This document shows positions 49,990 to 63,800 of a stretch of DNA of 64,000 nucleotides, in pieces (within the stretch, counting starts at the first letter, position 1; each line of letters starts with the position of its first letter). Made by a program: the position numbers and the translations under genes. The stretch comes from Apus apus. Taxonomy: Eukaryota > Chordata > Aves > Apodiformes > Apodidae. The stretch is taken from positions 102,539,440 to 102,603,439 of the forward strand of contig NC_067284.1 of assembly GCF_020740795.1 (NCBI RefSeq), in the 5' to 3' direction. The notes below the pieces were generated by a model. It worked only from the letters and a program-made list of their open reading frames with translations. It ran no database searches and was not told the DNA's origin.

Positions 49990-50956
49990 AACATGCTGGA
50001 GCATGTCCAGTTGCCAGTTTACAGATTACATGACCTGTATCAGTTCAGAGAAGCTTTGACTCGTCCATGTTGAGAAAGGAATGAAATACAGAGTGCAGCC
50101 CAGTTCCATGACTGAGTAATGGAATGGGTTTAGAATCGAACTCTGCATAGACAAAAGAAGCCTAGTACCTGGCTTTGAAGGGAATGATCTAATAAGGCCA
50201 AATATGGGTTTAAATAAAGCCTTTGGTTAAGGCTTTTTTTTCTTTTAAAACAGGTGTGGAAACGTTGCCATTCTAACTATCACATTGCTACTGATGAGGT
50301 AAACTTTTAAAATTACAGAGGCATTTTAAAAATACTTTTTCTCCTGTTTTGACTCCCTTTCATATTACAACTGTACATTTTGTCTCTGAGCTAAGTAACA
50401 CAGCCAGTTAATTTGCTAATGCTGTGTGACTCAGATGTTTTCTGGAGTTATATGTGCACCTTAAATTATTATTTCAGATCAGGGAAATCCTTTTGCTGTA
50501 TCCCAGGCAGAGGCAGAAAGGCAGGCTGTGTTTTCATCTCTGAGGGCTCTTTCCCTCCCCCCACTTGCCTGCATGTGACCCTCTCTCACAGAAGTAATCA
50601 GCGCGCAGCCCGGGGAACCAGAGTTCATTGCTGACTGCTACTGACTGTCAACATCTGCAGAAAGGCTTCACGGGACCAGATCCAAAGTGTAAACGTGTAT
50701 TTAAAAGAAAGGAATAGCAGAATGCCTTATGCTTAGAAGAAATAATTCAACTTCTTTAACTGCCACTCCAGCAAGATTTTTCCATCTAATCTTTTTCTTT
50801 CCCCACAAATGTGTTTCAAACAACTTAACAGTAATAAATAAATGCTCTGACTCTATGTAGTGGAACATTACTGCTTTGATACATCACAATACCCAGGTAT
50901 TTACTCTGTGCTAGACAGTGAGGCATCACACAGACATACACGTGCATGCAAAGTCA

Positions 50957-51277
<321 letters not shown>

Positions 51278-54200
51278 CTATCATCAGGAAGCCAAGCAAA
51301 TAGATCTCAGAGCCTCTCCCCACTTCCAACTCAATCTCTCTGGATTTGCCTCGGTGGCCTACATTACCAGCAAAGCTGGCATCAGGTATCCTGGAGCCAG
51401 GATTGGAGCTCTCCCTGCATTAGGATTATTAAAAGGGGAATTTGCATGTGAATCTGAGCCTATGTGGCCATGACCCTGTGTGGGTAAATAACTCTCTGTA
51501 TTTAGGTATCTAATAAACACTTTTTTTCCCAACAAAATAAAATAAACAAAACCCCTACTTCTGTTTTCAGAGCTGATCTTCCTCCTCAGTCGCACATCGC
51601 AAGGAGGGACCACAATCCAGGCAGGATTCTTCTCCCTGGTGCTGGAACATAGGCTAAATATTGGGGGCGGTTTCTGGGTAGAGAGGCAAGGACACTAGGC
51701 TAAATGCTGTGCTGAATTATTTAGCAATGTTAGGATGTAGATGCTAATGATAAATCCAGAGAGAGAGCTCTGCCAGGAAAGCTTTGGTCACTGAGAGCAT
51801 ACAATTGTTTTGGTAATGATGAGCTGTCAATTCAGTTAAATCAGGACTCATTTACGGCTTTCTAGGGTGCAAGTTGTTGAATGGCAGTGGTTTTCAGCAA
51901 GAAGCCCTTGTGCTGTTTATCCAGCAAAAAAAAATAAATAAAAATGTCAGTGATGTATGTTAACCTCTGAAGGGAGGAAGGTTTAATCTAGGTTGAAATT
52001 TGAATCAAGGTTTAACTCTTACTATAAACTTGGAGGTGTATTTTTCTGCCTTGCTGTGAGCAGAGGGAGTGGCTGTTCATAACATCCTGTTCGACTGTCG
52101 TGTACTTTGCAGGGTCTCTCCAGGCTGACCTGCTCAAGTGAAAGTTGTGTTCAGGACTAATGATACAAAATTGGGGTCAGAATTGTAACCTCTTATTTTT
52201 TGCTTGGACTTGTTTTGTCAAGTCTTCTTTTGAGTTCATGGCTCCCAGAAAATGACAGGCCTAACTGACTGAAATCCTGCAGTTCTAACAAGTGCCAGCA
52301 CTTGACATTTCTAACAAGGGGACTCTGGAAGAGCCTCTACCAAGACTGGCTCTGATCCCTGTAACTGCAGCCTTCAGGAGGGATACATCCAGCAGGTTAA
52401 CCTGGGCTGGAGGAAAGAAATGAGATTATTTGATGAATCTGTCCCATTTTGTTACCAAAGTTGCCACGTGAGCAGTGGATGGGGAGCAATGATACTGAAT
52501 TAAGGGTTTGACTCAGTGCTGAAGCAGATGCATCATTCAAGGGAAACCAGACCCCTCTCTTGCTTCTGCTGAGGAAGTCCTGTGTGAAGCTAGAAAGGTC
52601 ACCTCAGCAAAGTCTTTGCACGCTTGTGAGAAGACTCCACCTTTACTCCATGCTTCACTTGTCATCTTTGAAAGCACTTTCAGAGATGCTGAGTCCTTGC
52701 AGCTGCAACCAGAGTTCAGGGGAGTCACACTGAATTGCAATGTCCTCTAAGTAGCTAGATCCTAAATGGGGCTTAACAGGTCACACCAAGACAGTAAAAT
52801 ACTTCTGACTTGATGCCTCAGCACCTCATATGGAAGCAAGAATTATAACCATCTTTTCCAAACTGGAGTTAAGAAAACAAATTCCTTAGGGTGTTTTGTC
52901 ACTCTGTAGCTTAAATCTGTCATCTTGCATGCAAGCAGGAAACATTCATATACTATCTTAATTAAGGTCTTACTACAGCCCCTAAGATTATTAATGCTAT
53001 TTTTAAAAGCTTGCTGTAAATTTGCTTTGGGACTGTCAAGAATAATGAGGATAAGTAAAAAAAATTATGTCTACTTAGAGTATAAACACTCTGTTAGGCA
53101 TCCTTGGATTCTAGTTAGATTAATCTTAGCCAAAAAATCAGGTGTGTGTTTATAAGGCCAACTGACCTGATTTACCAAGTGTTGCTTTGAATGCTTGACC
53201 TCTGGAAAATGCTTAAGAATTACATAATTTCATAGAGCTGAGGCCAAAGGAATTTTGGGGGAAATGCAGTGGCCTTTTTCATCCAGGTAACTAGAATATA
53301 AAATAATTATTGTCTCTCTGGCTTTTTATATAATCAGTAGACCCCATAGGAAGATCAGTGAGAGTAATGGGGATACCATCTTTCTACTGCCAGGGGCTGG
53401 ACTCCCATTTGACATGTTGCCTTCATAGTGAAGTTCTGCTCTTGTGCAGAACTAAAATAGTACCACTGGGGACTGGATTTGTGATGGCAAATCTGTTGCA
53501 AATTTCTATGAACCCTGTGGGGCACACATGACACTTTTATTTCTCCTTCTCACATAGTTTATAAATACCACCATAGCTTGGGTGTGCTGTTGAGTGAGGG
53601 CTGGGAGGAGGAGGAACACCCTTGATTCCAAGGTCTGTGGCAAGATGTCAGGCTTGCTGCTTTGAAGCTCAGAGCAGGCTGACCCTCAGAGGTCTTCAGA
53701 CCTTGACATGGACAAAACTCCCCCCCCTTCCCCTTCCTTTCACTGGCTTTGTTCTTTAAGATAGTTTAACAGTTACCCTGTAAAATAATCTGGAGAAAAC
53801 AGCCAGCATGGGATGGTACCACCAAATTTATTACAGTTTTGTAAAGGTTTGTAAAACAATGACATGATGTTTTTAATTGAGGCAGTGTTGCTAATTTCCA
53901 GTGTTCTAGCAGGGGAGCAGGAAGAGACTTTCTGAGGCAGACACTGCAGAAAATGGGCACCTCTGCTGTCCTCAGTATGAAGCTCAAACCGTCTGTCATA
54001 AATAATTCATCTTCCTGATTTGCTGGGGTGTTTGAGGCTGGCAGTGTAAGTCTAGGCTGGATTGCCACTAATATTGGTAGGCAACAGGATATCCACAGTG
54101 CCCTAGATGCCTTTCAAATGTATTGCAACTTTCTTCCCTCAGTTTCTTTTGCTGCTTTCCACAGGTGCTGGTGAAACTTCCTTGCTGGAACAACTGCACT

Positions 54201-55004
54201 GCTGTGAGGGAGTGTGTGAGGGTGAGCATGACTAGTGCCAAACCAGGAACTACAGTGGCTGACATGTCGCCACTGTAAAGAGTACTGTGTTGTCAGGTGT
54301 AGGTTCATCAGATGAAGTGGAAGGAGATGCTGACTTTTGCCTATAAGCAGCTGGTAGGTGCTTTTGTGTCCTTCAGTCAGGAGCAGTGTTGGATCCTGTT
54401 CATTCCCTTTCACTTGGATACTAAAGCAATTCATAATGGTTTACTCTTTTTTGGGTAATTTTTCATTACTGAGAATTTGGTTTTTTTGTTTTTTTTTTGT
54501 TAAACATCAATACATTGTTTTTTCAAAAACAAATCACCTTCATAAGAGCAATCTCAGTTTCCCATCAACTAAAATCACTGTTATTTCAAAGGGTAGATGC
54601 AAATGTGGTATCATAGCCTTGCTGAAAACCAGTGCTCTGGAGAGCAGCATTTGTGGGCAACCTGCACATGCTCATCATGCCCTGTAGAAATGCAGATGGG
54701 GAGACCCAGTTACAAAATGTGTGTGTGCTGATGCTGCATACCCTGGTGCAGGAGCAGCCATGGGAGCACAAGGAGGAGCTCCTGAGGTACTGATCCAGTG
54801 CTGCAGGTGGGAAGCTGAAAGCAAAACCTTTAGAGTGCCCAGGCCTGAGCTCAGGTCACTGCCAGAGCAGGATTGCCTCCTGGAGAATATCCCTAAAGTT
54901 TTGTGAGTGCAACAATGCTTTAAAACTCTGTGGCCATGGCAGAGTGCTGGTGACTGACCAGCATCCATCTGACAATACTCTCTAGAGCTTTAGGGTTTGG
55001 TTGG

Positions 55005-55245
55005 TTTGTTTGGGGTTTGGATTTGGATTTTTTTTTCTTGTAATTTCTGTCAATCTAAGTTTAATCCCCTTCATTTACAGTTGGTCATCCTTACCCCAAA
55101 TTCTTGTTTTCTCTTCTTTAAGCCTGTCAGCGTGCACTGTGTGATACTTGTTCATGCCTAGCCTTGCTCCAGGGATTCTCTTTTGTTTGTTGGTTTGTGG
55201 TGGGGTTTGTGGTTGGGTTTTTGGATGGTGGTGGTATTTTTTTTG
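55005..55245. repeat. T/G-rich low-complexity sequence
   Basis: Two T/G-only stretches occur here: GGTTTGGTTGGTTTG-type near 55010-55045, and GGTTTGTGGTGGGG-type near 55188-55245. Several GG/GGG steps separated by short T loops give weak G-quadruplex potential. They are not TTAGGG telomere repeats. Confidence 0.7.
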
Positions 55246-55452
55246 CTTCAAACTGTGGTGTCTTGTGTAACCACTTAGCCATCTTGTCCATTATTGCAAA
55301 CCTTTCAGGGCACTGGGACCCTGAACAAGCTGCTGTGTAAGGTGACATGGAGAGCAGTCAGTGCCTGGCAGGGAGGCTCCAGTGCTCCGTGGGATCGCAG
55401 CCTTCCCTGAGCTGTGCTGCAAGGGCTGAGGTGCCCGGCTCCATGGCTTGGT

Positions 55453-55545
55453 GTCATAGAATGGTTTGGTTTGGAAGGGCCCTTTAAGGGTCACCTAGTC
55501 TGACTCCCCTGCCATAGGCAGGGACATCTTCAACCATGTTGTGGC
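55453..55545 (-). mobile_element. CR1 LINE 3' tip
   Basis: A minus-strand CR1 end begins with CATAGAATGG and TTTGGAAGGG, then GGTCACCTAGTC and GCCATAGGCAGGGACATCTT. Only the last ~90 nt of the element is clear, and similarity is lost after about 55545. Confidence 0.85.
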
Positions 55546-55849
55546 ATCCCTTGCGCAGCTGGTGCCGTTGGGGAGCCCAGAACATCCTGCAGCCACTGCC
55601 TGGCTGATGATGCCTGTCCCAGCAGCAAAATCCAGCCAAACCCCCTTGGGCTGGGCATGTAGGGACCTCTGCCAGTGTGCCTCTGGAGAACATGTGTCTC
55701 TCCAGGAGACCTGAGGGAGGGCAAAGCCTGGGAAACACAGACTTTTTTTAGGGGAAGCTAACCTTGAAAAGCATGATGTTTTTCCTCACTGCCCTAAACT
55801 CTGTGTGTTTGTGATTAAAGTGTTTGGGAATAGATTTCAGTGCTAGTTC

Positions 55850-55985
55850 ATGTTTTGGGGGAAGGGAGGCTGAGTTGTGAGAGGGTTTTTTTGTGGTTTG
55901 TTTTGGTGGCTTTTTATTTTTTTATTTGTTTTTGTCTGTTTGTTTGTTTGTTTGGGGTTGTTTTGTTGTGTGGTTTTTTTTTTAT
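55850..55985. repeat. T/G-rich low-complexity with (TTTG)4
   Basis: A nearly pure T/G tract includes four TTTG units at 55939-55954, flanked by TTTTT runs. The open frames over it are artefacts of composition. Confidence 0.85.
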
Positions 55986-56404
55986 GGAAGTGGAAGTTAA
56001 ATGTTGCACATATTTTCTATTTTCAGGCTGAGATATGCCTGTTTTATTTATTCTGTCTTCCTGATGCTGTCAGACACTTGTCTTCTTGGTGCTAATGCTG
56101 GTGGAAGTTGTGCTGCCATCCTGGACTCTGTCCCTCTGCTGTCACAGTCTGGAACTTTCACCATTGGTTCCGTACTAAGTGGCAGATGTGAAGCTCTGTG
56201 GATCGTCTTACCTGTCAGAGCTGAGAAGGCTGTGGGTCAGTTTCCCACTGCATTACATTGCACATATTCAATTTAATTGAAATCAAATAAGGGGACTTTT
56301 TATTTGTTTTAGAAATACTTTGAATCCTGGTAAAGTTGCCCTTTTGTTTTTTTCCTTTTTTTTTTTTTTCATTAATTAAGTGAATTAGAATTTTGCATGT
56401 CAGT

Positions 56405-56845
56405 TCAACAGGGATGACTGGGGGATTGGAGCATCTCTCTTATGAGGAAAGGCTGAGAGAGCTGGGACTGTTTAGCCTGCAGAAGAGAAGGCTGAGGGGA
56501 GACCTTATTAATGCCTAGAAGTATCTAAGGGTGGGTGCAAAGAGGATGGAGACAGACTCTGCTCAGTAGTTCCCAGTGACAGAATGAGGGGAAATGGCAC
56601 AAGCTGGAACAGAGGAAGTTCCACTTAAATATGAGGAAAAACTTATTTATGGTGAGGGTGACAGAGCACTGGAACAGGGTGCCCAGGGAGGTTGTGAAGT
56701 CCCCTTCTCTGAAGATATTCAAGACCTACCTGGATGCAGTCCTGTGACATATGCTCCAGGGGATCCTGCTTTAGCAGGGGAGTTGGACTAGATGATCTCT
56801 AGAGGTCCCTTCCAACTCTGACAATTCCGTGATTTTCGTGATTCA
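56405..56845 (+). mobile_element. CR1 LINE fragment
   Basis: A plus-strand CR1 3' region starts around GGGATTGGAGCATCTCTCTT and ATGAGGAAAGGCTGAGAGAG. It continues through GACAGAGCACTGGAACAGG and GGAGGTTGTGAAGTCCCC and ends with GATGATCTCTAGAGGTCCC, TTCCAACTC and a degenerate GTGATTTTCGTGATTC tail. The TCTAGAGG variant marks yet another CR1 subfamily. Confidence 0.95.
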
Positions 56846-59147
56846 GTAATTTCGTAAAGCTTAACTCACTGTACTCACCTGGTGCACAGAATAAACTGTA
56901 AAGATACCCAAGGCAGTTCAATTGCCCTGGTATCTGAACTCCAGTTGCTTGAACATTTATGCAGGCTAATCCATCCTGGTGCTGTGGCCATCTGGTGACT
57001 GTGTGTCTTCCTGCCCTGTGCTTTGCCTTTGGTCTTGAAGAAAAAAACAGTCTTGACTGATTCTGTTTCTCTGAGGGTTTTTTCCTTTCAGGCTGTCACC
57101 CACAAATGCTCATCCTCTGCTTTTTCAAGGTACATAAAGGATTGTTTTTGCAATTTATGCCGACTCAAGTCTGTTAGTTTTAATTATTGATGAAAGTGAA
57201 CTTCATAATGCATCATCTAGCCAAAAAAATAATCAAAATTCAAAAAATAATACAATTATTTGTGCACAAAGTACAGGAATAGAAAAGAGCCACTCCATTT
57301 ATGTGATTACTATATCTGTCATTTTACCCTAACTTTCCTAAATGTGTCAATGAGTTCAGTTTTCTTCTGAGTGATTCAGGATTACCACTGTTCTGCCTTA
57401 GAATTTGGAACTTGAACTGGAAACTGGGCATGACCTATAGGTTATCCTGTGCCAGTAAAATGCAAGAAAAAGCAAAAATTAACTAGAGATCAGGAAGGTG
57501 GGTGGCCTCTTTTGATCTTTCTCAGAGTTCTAATCTCTTAGTTTCTGCAGCTATTTAACTCAAGTTTCACAGGTGTGAAAGTGACCCTTTGGCTCTCTTT
57601 TTTTCCCAAAAAATGTGATTATGAGCAGTTCTCTGAGATAATGTTACTAAAGGTTGGAACTGCACATGCATTTAAGCACCTCTGAGTGCCTCTAGTACAG
57701 GTCAGGCAGGTTACTTCTCCATAACCTCAGCTCATCACTGGTTAGGTGTTTTTTCTGAAGCTGCTGGCTTCATCTGAATGAGAACCAGGGCTGTAAATTA
57801 GAAGATGCTTGTTCAGTGTTGTGCTCAGTTGTTCAGGAAAGGTCAGGGAGACCCTTGTCCTTTGTCCCTTCAGGACAAGGGAGAAAATTATTCCTCTCTG
57901 TGGACTTCTGAATCCATGTGAAACTTCCTGAACTGAAGTGAATTGAAGTATACATTATTTAATAGCACATCGGCTGAAAGGCTTTAGGCAATTTTGTGGT
58001 GTTTTAATTTAGGTGACCTGGAACATCTCTTTGCTAGAAATAACACGTTTTGTGTACTGTTGCACCTCAAAGTTCCAGTCCTGAAGCTGAATCTCCTGCT
58101 ATGTCTCTGAAGGTTTCTACTTCCAACTTACAGGGAAGATGCAGTGTCTCCTGCAACCTGTAAACTAAAGATGTCTGTAAGAACGAAATACACAAAGAAA
58201 ATATTGTCTATGCAAAAGGGCCCAAAAAGGCCCCAAATCTGCAGACATGGCATATTTTCTCAAGTGCAGTTGTTAATGGTTCAACTTGTCAGCAAAATTG
58301 TGGTCAAGCCTAGCTTTTCTGACATAAAGGTTATAAAAATGTTTCAGCATTGAGCAGTGCAAGACCAAAATAATAAGAGTGCTTGGGACAACTGGATAAA
58401 GGCACTGGCACAGTGTTCTTGGGCTGGGGAGATGGGAGCTTACAGAAGTGGGAAGTACACTATGGGATTTGAAATGAAAGGCCCCTTGTGTTAAAAAAGG
58501 TAAGGCACCATGCAGCACCCTCAAGAGGACACCAGAAATACAAAGGCAAAGGTGTTAATTGTGGCCTCTTAAAATGAGAGGCGTATCCAGGCATTTGGGT
58601 GTGGCACTGAAAACAGGAGATAGTGAAAGAAACTTGTTGTCTGAGGGATCTGTGTGTGATTGGCAGGGAATAATTACAGATTAGAAATAACTGGACAGTG
58701 GAGCTGCTGAGAACCATTATGAACAGCTTTACAAATAACAGGCTAGGTTTTCAGCTAGCAAGTTTAAACTGCAGCCCAGTAATGATGATCCGATATTGAG
58801 GTGTATGGAGTCATGTGATAGTGTCTCCTGTGGGAAGCTGACTTTGTACCAGCAGAAGGGCCAAAACAGTAGCAAAATGCAAAAAAATTCTGCTCTGGGG
58901 CTCAGGGAGGTTGAACAGATGATCTGAACAATTCTTTCATGTGCACAATCTGGCATGTCCTAAATCCAGGAGACTTTATTGTCCTTTGAAAGAGAAGATG
59001 GCAATTGCAGGGACCCCCTCCTGGGTGCCAAGTGGGAAGAGGGTGTCCCGTGTTCTCTGGGAGCAGAGCTGTACAGTGGAGAAAGCTTGGGTCCAGGCTG
59101 ATGGTGTGTGGATTTTCTTTTTAAAGAACAACAAGATTTTGCTTGGG

Positions 59148-59215
59148 GCAATGATCTAGAACTGGACAGAGTACTCCAGGTGGGGTCTCATGTGTATGGA
59201 GTAGAGGGACAACAC
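59148..59215 (-). mobile_element. Internal CR1 LINE scrap
   Basis: The sequence ATGATCTAGAACTGGACAGA followed by GTACTCCAGGTGGGGTCTCA matches an internal part of CR1 3' ORF2 on the minus strand, also present at about 42990-43035. Neither the element's 3' tip nor its 5' end is present. Confidence 0.8.
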
Positions 59216-60799
59216 ACTATGAAAGAACAGCTGAAGCAGTTATTTAATTTGATTTCTTCTGCAAGGTGGGGATCCTCTCATCCCATTTCCAGGTGTAGCC
59301 TCACTCTCTCAGGGTCAAGTGACTCAGTGTGTTCTGTAAGGAGGAACCAGGTGGCTGCTGTGGGGCAATGGGGCCTGCCCGGGTGAGTTAAAATGGGCAC
59401 AGGCTGTAGGGGCAGCATGAGTCCTCAGTGCTTAGAGGCATTTTTGTGTTGATGTTGTTACTCAGGTTTTACTTCTAACTTTATTTGGCTCCAAACGTTT
59501 TTAACCATGTAAAGGGTGATGCCTCCACAGCCCCCTTGAAATGGATGATGGTCCAAGCAGTCTGGCTTGGTTTGATGCCTCAGACTCCAAAAGAGACACT
59601 AAAAGTGACATAGTTTGACATTTGTGCCTTGCCCTGGGATCTTCGCTCTCACTCTGTTTTTCTTCAGCAGTCACTGCAGATCTATGCTGTTGTCCAGGCT
59701 GGCACACTTGATGGAGGTCATCCTTCTTGCCCTACTCTCAGTACAGCTGGCCTGAAAAATTCTGTGGCAGCCTGTTACACTGCATCTCCTTTTCACCCCT
59801 CTTACTGCTCTTATTCCCCATAAATCCTAAAGGAGATTTGATTGAAAACTTGCAAGAAAAAAATGATTAGCAAGCTAGATATAAATCTTCACCTTTTTTT
59901 CATTATTATTTTTTTCATGGTTGGCTTTGCAAACTAATAATCTTTATTCTCTTGGGCTTGGGGCTGGTCACAAGAGCCTGCACTGAGATATTCAATTATT
60001 TAGAGTTATTTTAAAAGAAAATGTAATGTATGCAAGAGAGATGTAAGACCTGCTCTGATGATCGTCCTTGCAGCTTGGACTTGAAAAGAATATTTTTATC
60101 AGGGTGCTTGATTTTTTGGTGCCACCATTGCAGTTTTACCCAGGAGACAATTCCCATGTTTTCTCAAGGGAAGATGAATTGGTTTTGCAGGTAAGCATTT
60201 TGAACCAACCAAGAGCCTTGCCACCTTCCTCTCCTTAAATGAGTTGTTACAAAACCATTTTTCACTTTCTTACTATGTTTGACATTCTTATTTCCCAAGC
60301 TTGAAGATTTGCCTGTTTCTGACCTCCTGGGCATACGTACTTAGAGAGGTAAATTGCAATAAAGCATCTTGTCCAGTTTTATTTTGACCTGTTCCTCCTC
60401 TCATAATCTTTGCCACAAAGGAGAACTTAATTTGAAGCACAATGCAGTCTGCCAGGAATGTAAACCCATACTAAATAACTAAGAAATGCCACGCAGAAGA
60501 AGTATTTGAAATGATTTTAATCTTAAGTAATTTTGACTGTGGTTGGGGATTAGGGTGTTGAGAAAGATCTCCTTATAAGTGGTCATGCTAACCACAGCAG
60601 ACAAAAATCATTCAGCTTGGGCATACTTCCTCAGAGCTGGCAAACCAGAAGTATTCCCTCTACTTTATGGATATGGATCTCCCAGTAAATACAGTGTAAA
60701 TAAAGGTGCAAATCTCTTGTAAAAACAAAACAAGAAAACCAAACCAGATTTACTATCCTGGATTTCTGTCAGAAGTCAGAAAATTGCACACCAGCCTGA

Positions 60800-60890
60800 C
60801 TAATATGTTTGGTTTAGGGTTTGGTTATTTGTTTTTCAGGGGTTTTTGTTTGGTTGGTTTTGTTGTTGTTTTTCGTTGTTATTATTTTTT
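60800..60890. repeat. T/G-rich low-complexity sequence
   Basis: A T/G-rich tract (GGTTTAGGGTTTGGTTATTT, then GTTTGGTTGGTTTTGTTGTT) resembles the ones near 55.0 and 55.9 kb. It has no coding potential. Confidence 0.75.
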
Positions 60891-63800
60891 CTTCAGTATA
60901 AGACTAGGACCTCATTGACTCATGTTTACATCTAACTAATTTATATTTATTTGGGATTTTGTTGGGTTTTGAAACCTAGATATACTGAGTTTATTATTTT
61001 AGGACATTGTGTCAGGCATTTGGATAAAGCATCCGATTTCTGCTTGTTTGCAGTGATATTGGATGTTAGGTGGTTTATCCTATGCCAGCTTCCTTTCCAA
61101 AAGCTCAGTGATCTGAGATGACCCTGTGTTTCATGTGACTCAGCAGACAGAGCCCAAGCCTGGTTCTACCTGTTATTTCTACTTGTCAAAGGCTCACTCA
61201 GTGGATTTAAAATATGTATATGAACATTTCTCTGCCTGTAAAATGTAAATCAAGGAACTTCTGTCTCGGAGAGAGCATGCTGCCAGCAGGATTACTGAAA
61301 ATATTGTTCCATTATTACTATGCTCATACTTTCTGAGTGTTTGGGTGTGCCAGTGATCTCCTTTGCAACCCTACTATGCATTAGTTGTTGCAATCAGTGT
61401 GTTTCCTTCTCTTTGGTCTACTACCTGAGGTATCTGCTAGTATCTCCAGATTGCCTTTCTATTTTTTGTCCCATAAATTTTCTTCACTATTTTTGTTTGT
61501 TTTGTTTTTTTTTTTCTTCTCTCTCCCTCTTGCCAGATCTGCCTGGATCCCACAGGTCTACAGCTCTGGGATAAACAAGAGGCCAGGGCATTTTTTGTAG
61601 ATACTTTGGGCCCTTTTGAGGTCAAGGACAAATTTTTTAACTGGCTCAACTTGTTTTCATCCCATCTTGGTGACACTGGGCACCCTCTTGGCACCCTGGC
61701 AATAAATAACCATTAGGAAAAGTGTCTGGCTTGGTATGAGGGGAGCTTTTAAACTTTTAGTTGACCACAGATGAATATAGTGTAGACACATTGTGAAAAA
61801 TTATCAGGTTTGAAGTCCTATTTGTTATAAATAGATGCGTATCATGGAGGGAGAGTAGGTTGACTTGATGTTCATGCATCAATCCTTGCTGCTTCTTGTA
61901 ATGGCAGAGGAAGGAAGAGTTTTCCTAAAGCTTTTGAGAGAATCTGTGGCTTCACATTGCTTGGTGGGTGTTGCTCCTCCTCTGAGCCTCCTAGGAGTTA
62001 GAATGTCTTTTGGCAGGCTCTAGAGTGACTTGAGAGAGCTGACCTGCCTGGATTGAAGTCAGACTTTGAAAACTGAACCATGATTGCTTTTCTGCCAATA
62101 AATGTGTTCAGTAACAACTTCTATGAGAAGTTTTCATTGCTGTTCAATTAACAAAATCAAAAGCCATCTGTTAAATTTTGTCTAGATACCAATGTGTTCA
62201 ATGGTTGCTGCCTTTCCTGCACCCTGTTCTGGAATCTGGAGTATGAATTCAGTGACTCCACTTAAAGGGGAGATAATGTTTTAATGTTTCTTCTTTCTTT
62301 TTTCCTTTAAAGTATTTGCTGACAGCTGTTTTCTTCAGCAAGTGCTCTTAACACTTTGTTATACAGCAAAGGAAGAACCTCAAGTATCTTCTATATAACT
62401 ACAAAAAAAGTTTATCTCTTCTACTGTGTTTGAACCTCTTCCTCTCACTCTGGTGGCATCAGAAGCTGTGCAAGTCTGACCCCACCATTAAGTGAGAAGG
62501 CAGTTGGGAATCTGTGTACATGTACAGAGTTAGTGATATAGTGGAATAGTACTGTCTGTATTTATCCAGTTGCTGTTTTTCTGGTTAGGAGGAAATTAAA
62601 TCTTTCTAATGGGATCTAAATGAGACAAGCAGCAGAATGTAGTTTCTGGAACGGGATTAGATCCAACTGTTGGGATTTAACACACTCAGTTTTGCTAGAA
62701 GTGCTGTAAGATTATTGAAGCATCACAACCTCATTCAGTTGCTTTGTAATCTGCTCTGATATGTTCCTCTTAACCCTCATGCTGATGAGGCTGTTGTGTA
62801 ACAGACTGAAGGCCAGACCTTGTGTTGCTTCAGTGTATGGGAGCCCATGCCCAGAGATCCCGGTGAGCCCAGGTGGGAATGCTGGCTGCATCATTTTGAT
62901 TCTTGAGATTCCATGGAAAGCCTACCTTCAGGCTGCCCTGAGAGCACAGGGATGTACCCTAAAAGTCACGGTGTGCTGCTGTGTCTTGTTGATGAAACTC
63001 TCCTGCTTTCGGGGAGCCTCATGACAATTCTCTTGACAGGGATATTGTGCAACCCTTTCTTCTTCTGTACCTACATTCTGGTTGTCTAAGAAAGCGTGTG
63101 TAGCTGCTGTGAAGGTGTTCACTGTTTTCATTAAATGCTTCCATTAAGTTAAAGGGTTTTCTTTCTCCAACAGGAGAGCTAATTGATCCGGTTTTTATCA
63201 AAAGAGTGATTTAGGCAATAGGGGAGAGAGCCCTTGCCTAGCTTTTTAGAAGGATGAAACATTGCCTCACCCACACTGCTGCATGCACCTGTAGATTTGG
63301 AACACTTTTTGGGTGCTAAGTGTGACAGGGAAATCCAGCTGGGCAATGCCTAGCTTAAAAATCCAAACCAGTCTGGCTGTGACCTCGTGGTCTGAGGAGC
63401 TGTGATGGGTGGCTGCTCATCCCTGCTGGTGTTTGCAACCAGAAGATGCCAAGCTGAGGGGCTGGGGGAGAAGCTCTGTCTGGATTCCAGTGGCAGGAAA
63501 GTGGTGTACTTTGGTGTGTGACTGAAATTTATAAGGGAGTTCAATCCTTAAGGTTACCTTTCAGGACAGTTTTCAAAATTGTATATGTTACTGAAAGTAG
63601 GTGTTATTTCTGCCATTTTTGTAGGGATTGTTTTCGTTTTGGGTGTTGCTGTTTTAAAATTCCTTTTCAAATAAAATGTAAGCCATAAGTATTTTCCTAA
63701 TTTTAATATTTTAATGGGCGGAGAAATAACTTTTAACTGTTTAGATGCTTCAAAACTCTGCATAGTGTCTACTTGCACCTTTAGTTGTCTCAGTCACTTC

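Noticed and set aside
61320..61600. Hydrophobic ORFs of 84 and 71 codons
   Set aside because: They are driven by a T-rich stretch, which codes for Phe and Leu on the plus strand; no start context, homology or splice structure.
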